A stretch of 13,525 nucleotides of DNA, taken from NCBI GenBank assembly GCA_008501785.1, contig QQUD01000087.1, forward strand, positions 1 through 13,525, in the 5' to 3' direction. Under the pieces are notes generated by a model. That model worked only from the letters and a program-made list of their open reading frames with translations. It was not told the origin of the DNA and searched no databases. This DNA is from Chloroflexota bacterium. Its GTDB lineage: Bacteria > Chloroflexota > Anaerolineae > Promineifilales > Promineifilaceae. Shown piece by piece: positions 1-4,680 of this stretch (within the stretch, counting starts at the first letter, position 1; each line of letters begins with the position of its first letter). The translations under genes and the position numbers were made by a program.

Positions 1-323
1 GCCTGCCCGGCGATATCGACAACGCGTGTGCTGGTAAAGATTTCAATATTTGGATGTTGATTGTGTTGAATGTAAGCTGGAGAAATTGAGGGACGGGTAC
101 AACCATATCCATGATCCGGCGTACCGCGACAGAGAACACAATCGTGTTGGGGAAACATGTACCCGAGTTGCGCGACTCGCCCACCCAAACAAGGTGTTTG
201 TTCAATCAGGTAGACTTTGAGACCGGCATCTGCCATATCGAGGGCGGCACGCATACCACCGATTCCGCCACCAATGACCAGGGATGCTGCTGGCTTGGGT
301 TGGGCGACGTCTGAATGATTCAC
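1..323 (-). CDS. HdrA-like FAD-dependent oxidoreductase, N-terminal part (runs off left edge)
   Basis: The visible 107 residues start with a short tail and then a Rossmann FAD-binding motif (GGGIGG, residues 18-23), followed by RAALDMADAGLKVYLIE, the beta-alpha-beta fold that binds FAD. Next come CLGGRVAQLGYMFP and a cysteine cluster (C62, C65, C75, around DCVLCRGTP). This order matches heterodisulfide reductase subunit A and related electron-bifurcating or electron-transfer flavoproteins, whose cysteines in this area ligate an iron-sulfur cluster. The start is a GTG at 323, preceded by AAAAGGA about 7 bases upstream. A stronger AGGAGG lies further upstream but has no ordinary start codon at a suitable distance. 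The gene points away from the rest of the window, so it is probably the edge of a host redox locus. The C-terminal part is outside the window, so a larger HdrA-type fusion cannot be excluded. Confidence 0.85.
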   Translation of the reverse strand, partial: MNHSDVAQPKPAASLVIGGGIGGMRAALDMADAGLKVYLIEQTPCLGGRVAQLGYMFPQHDCVLCRGTPDHGYGCTRPSISPAYIQHNQHPNIEIFTSTRVVDIAGQ

Positions 324-634
324 CTGGCTATCCTTTTGTAAATCGCGGTATGTTTGGGGGATGCCTCCTGAATTGGATACCACGATATGTGCAATAAGAG
401 ATTGCTTTCAGTTGTGGGAACGAAGGAATCGCTTTGAATAGAGTTTATTGGGCCACAAATAGAACGTGTTGATTCAAGACTGATTGCGATTTATAACAAT
501 GAGAGCGGTTTTTGAGCAGTGATACTAACCAACGAAGCAAGGGAATCCGCAGATCAGCCAATGGTGATAGTATAAAGCGTGGAAGATTCTGGATGAAGTC
601 GTGATTGTCATGTATGACTAGTGATTTCTATCAC
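324..634. other. Intergenic region with small dyads; no gene seen
   Basis: I find no credible ORF in these 311 bases. The part next to 323 must hold the leader of the HdrA-like gene, including AGGAGG and AAAAGGA on the minus strand, but I cannot point to a convincing -35/-10 pair. At the other end two short dyads sit side by side: GTCAT-GT-ATGAC (607-618) and GTGAT-TTCT-ATCAC (621-634). They lie directly after the stop of the minus-strand gene at 635 and could help end its transcript, but neither is followed by a T tract. Confidence 0.4.
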
Positions 635-1081
635 CTATTCGAGGTTATTTCCGTCATGTGATGAATTGTCCAGCCATTTTTGCAGTCGTTTGATGAGATC
701 GTCCATCATAGCCAGGAAACGATCATCGATGACCCAGGTGTGGCCATGTTTATCGATGGAGGTGGTGCCAAGAGACGGCTGTTCTGGCTGCGGCGTGATC
801 TCACGTTGTTCGCGGGACAAACGCAGCCATCTGTCGTACTTTCGCTGCTGTGCTCGCCTGGCAAATTTATGGTCCATCAATAAAACACCCAGATATTGCC
901 GCCATTCTCCAAGCGTTTCCAGCACTTCACCCTCGTGCAGTTCTTCCCCCACCCTTTGCAAAAGCCTCTGTTCCCGCTGCAACCGCATACGGATGATTGG
1001 CTCAATTTCGATTGCGGTGTCGTTGACCCTATCTTTGATAATTTGTAATCGTGTTTGCACAAATTCTATTTCCGATGTCAT
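635..1081 (-). CDS. Hypothetical helical protein, 148 aa
   Basis: I do not recognise this family. The protein is rich in Glu, Gln, Arg and Leu and reads as mostly alpha-helical. Residues 1-55 have heptad-like spacing of hydrophobics (possible coiled coil), residues 73-95 are strongly basic, and a short Pro-rich linker (97-103) precedes a C-terminal segment (115-137) with a hydrophobic/charged helix pattern. There is no signal peptide, membrane span or catalytic motif. The start at 1081 lacks an obvious Shine-Dalgarno sequence, so it is uncertain. The overlapping plus-strand frame encodes a Cys/Ser-rich sequence typical of an antisense shadow, whereas this frame has a normal protein composition. 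It is the last gene of the minus-strand partition/antirepressor module, separated from the antirepressor gene by 260 bases that hold a repeat site and a hairpin, so it may have its own promoter. Confidence 0.6.
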   Translation of the reverse strand: MTSEIEFVQTRLQIIKDRVNDTAIEIEPIIRMRLQREQRLLQRVGEELHEGEVLETLGEWRQYLGVLLMDHKFARRAQQRKYDRWLRLSREQREITPQPEQPSLGTTSIDKHGHTWVIDDRFLAMMDDLIKRLQKWLDNSSHDGNNLE

Positions 1082-1140
1082 TTTGTGTTACTGCAATAGA
1101 TTTCTAACTGAACTTGAGGTTGAACGGCCGTTCAATTCTT

Positions 1141-1179
1141 GATGTACACACGGGTACATCCATGTATGTTTTTGTGTAT
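1141..1179. repeat. Iteron/operator-like repeat site A
   Basis: Contains ATGTACACACG followed by CATGTATGTTTTTGTGTA. The first half recurs at 3912-3922 (ATGTACACACG, identical over 11 bases, with partial matching beyond). The second half recurs at 2290-2305 as ATGTATGTTTGTGTGTA, one base different over 16. It lies upstream of the 148-aa gene. Probable binding site for the ribbon-helix-helix protein or another regulator encoded nearby; the ligand is inference. Confidence 0.5.
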
Positions 1180-1306
1180 TGCACCGGCAGCCAAACACTA
1201 CACGAAATCAAGCTTGCTTTCCTGATTCCCGCCCATCTTTTAGGGGGAATCATACCTATCTCCCCATTCTTTGAGCACGTTGCCACTGTGTCAACCCGAT
1301 AAAGGA

Positions 1307-1323
1307 GGTGGGTTAAGCCCACC
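1307..1323 (-). terminator. Candidate terminator hairpin after antirepressor gene
   Basis: GGTGGG-TTAAG-CCCACC forms a 6-bp GC-rich stem with a 5-base loop, about 19 bases beyond the stop at 1342 in the minus direction. The sequence that follows on the minus strand is TCCTTTAT, only weakly T-rich, so a rho-independent terminator is possible but not certain. Confidence 0.4.
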
Positions 1324-1341
1324 CCATTTTGAATCTTGAAG

Positions 1342-2142
1342 CTAGAATGCCGCATCGCCAGCAAGGGATTGATGCCAATCTGTCAAAAATTTTATCGCTT
1401 CATCAAACCGCGCAGCCGGTAACAGTTTGTAGCTAGTTACTTCAAACTTTCGGTACAGTTCACCATATACCGCACCAAACTCATTGCGCTTGGTTTGTTT
1501 GCCTTGTGCAATCGCCACGGCTTTTACCGCCTGACTGATCTGCATTGCCTGGCTTTGAGTAATTGTATGTGCCGGTGCAGATAGTTGTGATTCAATCGTC
1601 TCTAGCCGCTGCTCATGATTTTGAAGTTGGTCACGAATAATGATTTGATTCCGTGCGAGTTGTAACATCCCCTGAAGCATTTTATACGCCTGCACCTCTG
1701 GCGTATCTGCATGTATTTGTACAAGCTCATCAAACGTCGTGTCGGCTGTAAGACGGCCGTCTTGAAACGCTTCCCAGAGCACATTAGCCGCTTCCTTTTG
1801 AAACCGCATCAGCTTTTCTTGTATTTCACTTTTTACACGATTCGGACTAATGCCTGCCAACCACAACGGAACCAGATCAATACGTAATAATGTTGATTGC
1901 TGAACACCCCCTCCATGCCCACTTGCGGAAGGGGGGGAGCTAAGTCCCCCCCTTCTGTAGCCTTCCGCTAAAACGTCGTTTCCTCGTATGCGCCTCATTT
2001 GACCGCGCCGGTCTATCCCTAACGAATCGCACATGTGACGAATAGACACATAGACACGACCATCATCAGCACGAACGGCCGTTAACTTATCTTCATAAAA
2101 CAGAACTTCTCTTTGTTCAATTACAGTTAAATCTTCAGACAT
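1342..2142 (-). CDS. Phage antirepressor-type protein (P22_AR_N + ORF6C)
   Basis: The 266-aa product begins with a P22 antirepressor N-terminal-like domain, about residues 12-130: LTAVRADDGRVYVSIRHMCD, then LGIDRRGQMRRIRGNDVLAEG, then LRIDLVPLWLAGISPNRVK. A helical middle follows, then a C-terminal domain of the ORF6C type (about 195-258, with QAVKAVAIAQGK and FGAVYGELYRKFEVTSYKLL). In phages such proteins bind or displace repressors and control lysis-lysogeny or plasmid-like maintenance. I start it at 2142 because AAGG precedes that ATG by about 6 bases; the upstream ATG at 2211 has no ribosome binding site and would add 23 unlikely residues. The N-terminal domain carries a Gly/Ser/Pro-rich stretch at residues 63-79, encoded partly by a perfect 11-bp hairpin, that looks inserted. 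It lies downstream of the ParA/RHH pair in the same orientation. Confidence 0.85.
   Translation of the reverse strand: MSEDLTVIEQREVLFYEDKLTAVRADDGRVYVSIRHMCDSLGIDRRGQMRRIRGNDVLAEGYRRGGLSSPPSASGHGGGVQQSTLLRIDLVPLWLAGISPNRVKSEIQEKLMRFQKEAANVLWEAFQDGRLTADTTFDELVQIHADTPEVQAYKMLQGMLQLARNQIIIRDQLQNHEQRLETIESQLSAPAHTITQSQAMQISQAVKAVAIAQGKQTKRNEFGAVYGELYRKFEVTSYKLLPAARFDEAIKFLTDWHQSLAGDAAF
1928..1955. repeat. Perfect 11-bp stem-loop inside the antirepressor gene
   Basis: GAAGGGGGGGA, a 6-base loop GCTAAG, and TCCCCCCCTTC form a perfect stem with a run of seven G/C pairs. It falls in the region encoding RRGGLSSPP, where related antirepressor domains usually have a shorter loop (this comparison is from memory). 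It therefore resembles an in-frame palindromic element inserted at a surface loop. The exact boundaries are not visible as target duplications. Confidence 0.6.
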
Positions 2143-2288
2143 TTTTTGCCTTTTTACTAGGAATAGCCACGATGGATACCCCCTTTCCCTTAGGACATCG
2201 TCATCATTCATAATGAAAACAAAGCCGCCTAAACAAACCCGCGCCTTATAAACCTGATTAAGCCCACTCTGGTTTACTCATACGCGCT

Positions 2289-2318
2289 GATGTATGTTTG
2301 TGTGTACAAATGTATGTT
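2289..2318. repeat. Iteron/operator-like repeat site B
   Basis: ATGTATGTT occurs twice in direct orientation (2290-2298 and 2310-2318), with TGTGTACA between the copies. The second copy overlaps the stop codon region of the RHH gene. It lies upstream of the antirepressor gene (start 2142), where it could act as an operator. It shares GTATGTT-NN-TGT-ACA-ATGTAT architecture with site C. Confidence 0.5.
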
Positions 2319-2673
2319 ACTGCTCAATCCGGCGGCGTGCTGGAGCTGTTGGAATTTCAATCTCCCCATTTTCGGCCAGGTCCAGCGCGACAGTGAGCAG
2401 AAAGCGCGTTAAATCATTGATGCCAACGCGTTCTTCCTCAGCCAACATTTCAATGCGATCAATAATATCTTGCGTGATCAGGTATGTTTTACGTTTAGGT
2501 TTGTTGGGATCAACCCTTTTGCGCCGCACTCTTGTGGTGGTTTTGGTGCGTGGCTGCGTTTGTGGGACTTCTTGTTCTGCTGGCTGATTAGAAAGAATGG
2601 TATCGCGCCACCCAGGTCGTGCATCTTCCTGTCCACCTAGTTTTCCTGCCAGTTGACTTTTTCTTTTAGCCAT
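2317..2673 (-). CDS. Ribbon-helix-helix DNA-binding protein, probable ParA partner
   Basis: The 118-aa product has a disordered basic N-terminal half (residues 1-60, rich in Lys, Arg, Gln, Thr and Pro). A ribbon-helix-helix-like unit follows: a strand KTYLI (62-66), helix 1 (about 68-82) and helix 2 starting at VGINDLTRFLL (83-93). Small RHH proteins with flexible N-tails, such as ParG-like ones, act as centromere-binding adaptors and repressors, and their basic tail stimulates the ParA ATPase. The start overlaps the 3' end of the ParA gene by 8 bases (ATGGCTAA carries both its ATG and ParA's TAA), indicating translational coupling; GGAG lies about 10 bases upstream. The nearby TGTATGTT/TGTACACA repeats are plausible binding sites. 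The partner role is inferred from position and fold; a simple transcriptional repressor is the alternative. Confidence 0.8.
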   Translation of the reverse strand: MAKRKSQLAGKLGGQEDARPGWRDTILSNQPAEQEVPQTQPRTKTTTRVRRKRVDPNKPKRKTYLITQDIIDRIEMLAEEERVGINDLTRFLLTVALDLAENGEIEIPTAPARRRIEQ

Positions 2674-3421
2674 ACGCTAATATCTCCTTTGCCAATTCAC
2701 GATAGGCAATTGCGCCACTGCTGTTTTCTTCGTATTCGCCGACGCTGACGCCGTCTAATGTTGCTTCGGGAATTCGCACGTTAATGGGAATGACTGTGTT
2801 GAAAATCAAATCGTTGAATCGACCGCGTGCCGCATCCTCAATTGCATCGGTTAAGGAGTTGCGGCGGTCGTACATGGTCAAAATAAGGCCTGTTGGTTGT
2901 AAAGAAGGGTTGATTTCTTGCACCTGCTCGACGATGTCGAGCAATTGGTCAATTGCTTTGTAGGCATAGGGATGCACCTGGAGCGGCACCATGTATTCAG
3001 TCGCAGCAGCCAGGGCATTGACGGTAAAGAAACCAAGGCTGGGGGGGCTGTCGATCATGATGACATCGTAGTGGGGAATGATGGGTGTTAATGCTTTGCG
3101 CAGGCGGTTGTTGCGGTCGATGGCGTTGATGAATGCCATTTCGGCCCCGGCCAGATCGAGGTTAGCGGGGAGAAGGTCGAGAAACGGCCGTATTGACAAT
3201 ATCGCATCCGCCGTTTGTTCTGGTGTACTGAGAGAATCATAAATCGTAAACCGATTCTCCATCGGATCAACCCCCCACCCTGTTGTCAAATTGCTTTGCG
3301 GATCAAAATCGACAAGGAGCGTTTTGTAATGATTGAGCGCCAGCTCCGAACCAAGGTTTTGTACAAGAGATGTTTTACCGACCCCCCCCTTCTGACTAAC
3401 AATAGCAATAATTCGCGTCAT
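2666..3421 (-). CDS. parA: ParA/Soj-family partition ATPase
   Basis: The 251-aa product has the deviant Walker A motif of ParA/MinD ATPases (KGGVGKTS, residues 11-18, with signature Lys at 11 and Lys at 16), a Walker A' region VDFDPQSNLT (37-46) and Walker B VIMIDSPPSL (120-129). ParA dimerises with ATP, coats the nucleoid and moves cargo DNA when a centromere-bound partner stimulates hydrolysis. There is no N-terminal helix-turn-helix extension, so it resembles chromosomal or type Ib-like ParA rather than the long P1 type. The ATG at 3421 is chosen because GAGGAA lies 7-8 bases upstream; the ATG at 3436 lacks one. Its downstream partner is the overlapping RHH gene rather than a classical ParB, which fits a plasmid-type cassette. 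The repeat at 3517-3549 lies upstream of its start. Confidence 0.9.
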   Translation of the reverse strand: MTRIIAIVSQKGGVGKTSLVQNLGSELALNHYKTLLVDFDPQSNLTTGWGVDPMENRFTIYDSLSTPEQTADAILSIRPFLDLLPANLDLAGAEMAFINAIDRNNRLRKALTPIIPHYDVIMIDSPPSLGFFTVNALAAATEYMVPLQVHPYAYKAIDQLLDIVEQVQEINPSLQPTGLILTMYDRRNSLTDAIEDAARGRFNDLIFNTVIPINVRIPEATLDGVSVGEYEENSSGAIAYRELAKEILAYG

Positions 3422-3516
3422 ATGGCTGTTCCTCACATTCTGTTTACATGTTCATACATAGGTAATCAAAGGTACGCATGATTATACCCAAACTTACACA
3501 AGCGTCCAATAACACC

Positions 3517-3549
3517 CATGTGTATGTTAATGTACACATATGTATTCAC
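3517..3549. repeat. Iteron/operator-like repeat site C upstream of parA
   Basis: CATGTGTATGTTAATGTACA followed by CATATGTATT. It shares GTATGTT-NN-TGT-ACA-ATGTAT with site B. Located about 100 bases upstream of the parA start, it is a candidate for autoregulation and/or parS function. Confidence 0.5.
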
Positions 3550-3806
3550 AACCCATTTACAACAGCTACTTTTAAAAATCTATGGCTTTTAATAGGGTAA
3601 TTTTATTGAATAAAATCTGAGCAACCCAATTTCGCCAATGCTAGCACGTAAAATTGCAAATATGATTTCCATGCTTGAATTACTTAAAAAGGCACTTATA
3701 GAGCAAATTTGAGGTAAATAACGGAGAATGCAAGTCGTAGGCGTAATGTTTTAGCGGTGTTTTTGCTTCATGGAATGTTTTAGAGGGTTGTTGGAAATTT
3801 TGAAGG

Positions 3807-3854
3807 CGCGAGAGAAGGGTGAAGAAACGGCCGTTTCTCCACCCTTCTCTCGCG
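3807..3854. repeat. 48-bp near-perfect palindrome centred on ACGGCCGT
   Basis: The two 24-base arms (CGCGAGAGAAGGGTGAAGAA plus ACGG on the left, CCGT plus the complementary arm on the right) pair at 23 of 24 positions. The centre is the window-wide octamer at 3827-3834 and there is no spacer, so it can form a cruciform in DNA or a long hairpin in RNA. No T tract follows on either side, so a simple terminator is unlikely. Confidence 0.8.
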
Positions 3855-3872
3855 AAATATTCAGCGTACTAT

Positions 3873-3944
3873 TGTATGCGGACACACGCATTGGTACACA
3901 ATTGAATTCATATGTACACACGAGCACACACATGAATGTATCAG
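3873..3944. repeat. Iteron/operator-like repeat site D
   Basis: A string of GTGT/ACAC-rich units: TTGTATGCG, GACACACGCA, TTGGTACACA, ATATGTACACACGAGCACAC and CATGAATGTATC. ATGTACACACG at 3912-3922 matches 1142-1152 exactly, and across 28 bases sites A and D agree at about 23 positions. It lies between the long palindrome and the micro-genes. Confidence 0.45.
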
Positions 3945-4057
3945 TATGCTGCTGTATCCCCCTCCCCACCCTATTTGCTGTTTCCGATTTTATACTCAAT
4001 TATTATATGTAAAATTGATGAAGCATGATGGGGTGGGGGAGGCTCAAGTAGGGGTAC

Positions 4058-4165
4058 TTAAATTTTTGCATTGGCAATGGTATAAAGCAAAAACAGCAGT
4101 GGAAAAATTAACCCCAACAAAAACATAACAACGGCCACAATTAAAACGGTTGTTAACGAAACCAT
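4058..4165 (-). CDS. Small single-span membrane protein, 35 aa
   Basis: Reading the minus strand from ATG at 4165 gives MVSLTTVLIVAVVMFLLGL, then IFPLLFLLYTIANAKI and a stop at 4058-4060. The ATG follows GAGGAGG with a 5-base spacer, one of the best ribosome binding sites in the window. Residues 4-27 form a continuous hydrophobic span with a central Gly-Pro region and a short polar C-terminus, so the product should insert in the inner membrane. I recognise no family. A second micro-gene with the same plan lies 95 bases upstream, and both leaders carry an ACCTG...CAGGT dyad. The position beside a partition cassette invites comparison with small hydrophobic addiction toxins, but no antisense RNA is demonstrable. 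It could also be a small stress or accessory membrane peptide. Confidence 0.6.
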   Translation of the reverse strand: MVSLTTVLIVAVVMFLLGLIFPLLFLLYTIANAKI

Positions 4166-4180
4166 GCTTGCCTCCTCACG

Positions 4181-4201
4181 ACCTGTTTACGGGAGTCAGG
4201 T
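4181..4201 (-). promoter_or_regulatory. Leader dyad upstream of the 35-aa micro-gene
   Basis: On the minus strand ACCTGAC-TCCC-GTAAA-CAGGT lies directly before the ribosome binding site. The ACCTG/CAGGT arms, the inner AC/GT pair and the flanking AA...CGT are repeated before the other micro-gene (4392-4413). It could be an RNA hairpin or a shared operator. Confidence 0.45.
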
Positions 4202-4260
4202 TTCCCATTACAATAAAAGCATATAACTCACGGCTGTAACGTAACTGCATATGTCGGATA

Positions 4261-4362
4261 TTAGTGAATTGTTGGTCGTGCCAGTGCCACGCCAAGCACA
4301 AGACCAATAATGAGCGCAATAAGCGCGATAATAATAATTGTGGTGACTTCAAGGGTTAACAT
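4261..4362 (-). CDS. Small single-span membrane protein, 33 aa
   Basis: From ATG at 4362 on the minus strand the product reads MLTLEVTTIIIIALIALIIG, then LVLGVALARPTIH. AAGGAG lies about 7 bases upstream of the ATG. Residues 7-28 form an uninterrupted hydrophobic segment with a GLVLG glycine pattern that could support helix packing, followed by a short basic tail (R29, H33) likely to remain cytoplasmic. I know no family for it. It shares size, membrane topology, orientation and a leader dyad with the 35-aa gene downstream, which suggests duplication or joint control. It is divergent from the caspase operon, with about 318 bases between the two starts, so the shared intergenic space could control both. 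Confidence 0.6.
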   Translation of the reverse strand: MLTLEVTTIIIIALIALIIGLVLGVALARPTIH

Positions 4363-4391
4363 ACGATTTCTCCTTATCAATAAGTTTGACC

Positions 4392-4413
4392 ACCTGTACG
4401 TGCATTGTCAGGT
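4392..4413 (-). promoter_or_regulatory. Leader dyad upstream of the 33-aa micro-gene
   Basis: On the minus strand ACCTGAC-AATGCAC-GTA-CAGGT precedes the start by about 30 bases. It has the same ACCTG/CAGGT arms and inner AC/GT pair as the dyad at 4181-4201, with a different loop. Confidence 0.45.
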
Positions 4414-4609
4414 TCACATCCGATCAAACATCCACTACAGTGCTATTCCTATGTTGTTAAAATGCATTTTTGCTGGATTTGTATTGATCCTAAACTAATT
4501 TTTCTCGTTGTACTTGATTAATAGTTAACAGGTTTTTGACAAAACAGATTCGGACTTCGATTTGGCTTATTTTTTTTTGAACACGCTGAAGTTTCATTTG
4601 TTATTTGAA

Positions 4610-4642
4610 AAGTTACTGTCAAGTTACGGTGAAGTAACGGAT
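4610..4642 (+). promoter_or_regulatory. Three 11-bp direct repeats, candidate PhoB/OmpR-type operator
   Basis: AAGTTACTGTC, AAGTTACGGTG and AAGTAACGGAT follow one another without gaps. OmpR/PhoB-family winged-helix domains typically bind direct repeats with an 11-bp pitch, and the gene starting 39 bases downstream encodes exactly such a domain. A weak -10-like TAAGAT (4655-4660) lies 12 bases beyond the last repeat, about where an activator box that replaces the -35 would be placed. Autoregulation is inference. Confidence 0.5.
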
Positions 4643-4680
4643 TCCATGTGAGATTAAGATTAAAGGAAGTAGGTGCCCGG

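Larger units (their letters stand above)
1082..1341. other. Intergenic region with repeat site, 14-bp palindrome and hairpin
   Basis: No gene is supported here. The region contains TGAACGGCCGTTCA, a perfect 14-bp palindrome around the window-wide octamer (1121-1134), a TGTACACA/TGTATGTT repeat site (1141-1179), and a GC-rich hairpin (1307-1323) just beyond the stop of the antirepressor gene. The repeat and palindrome lie directly upstream of the 148-aa gene, so they are placed to act as an operator. Confidence 0.5.
3422..4057. other. AT-rich non-coding region upstream of parA: repeats and palindromes
   Basis: These 636 bases hold no ORF with credible composition. They contain repeat site C (3517-3549), an AT-rich dyad ATTTTATT-G-AATAAAAT (3600-3616), the 48-bp palindrome (3807-3854), repeat site D (3873-3944), and an imperfect CT-rich/GA-rich inverted pair (CCTCCCCACCC near 3961-3971 and GGGGTGGGGGAGG near 4030-4042). 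The promoter of parA must lie here, and a centromere or replication-type function is possible. I see no replication initiator gene. Confidence 0.5.
4363..4680. other. Divergent intergenic region between micro-genes and caspase operon
   Basis: No further gene is supported. It holds the leader dyad of the 33-aa gene (4392-4413), a TTGACA hexamer (4536-4541) with no good -10 at the normal spacing, a run of nine T (4570-4578) and three 11-bp tandem repeats (4610-4642). Promoters for both directions must lie here or nearby. Confidence 0.5.

Noticed and set aside
111..314. Plus-strand ORF of 67 codons
   Set aside because: Antisense shadow of the HdrA-like gene, whose FAD and cysteine motifs are unmistakable.
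621..1142. Plus-strand ORF of 173 codons
   Set aside because: Very rich in Ser, Cys and Arg with no motif; it is antisense to the 148-aa minus-strand gene, which has a far more protein-like composition.
1141..3944. CRISPR array
   Set aside because: The repeats are few, degenerate and unevenly spaced, with genes between them; no cas genes are present.
3751..4012. Overlapping ORFs of about 80 codons on both strands across the long palindrome
   Set aside because: Both frames exist because the palindrome is free of stops; low-complexity composition, no ribosome binding site and no recognisable motif.
4310..4498. Plus-strand ORF of 62 codons
   Set aside because: Antisense to the 33-aa micro-gene, with no ribosome binding site; the minus-strand frame has a good one.
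4536..4578. TTGACA promoter and T9 terminator upstream of the caspase operon
   Set aside because: No -10 hexamer lies at a normal distance from TTGACA, and the T run has no stem before it. Both may be chance in AT-rich DNA.
4646..4680. GTG start at 4648 for the caspase fusion
   Set aside because: It would place the start 6 bases past the 11-bp repeat array with no ribosome binding site; the ATG at 4681 follows AAAGGAAG.
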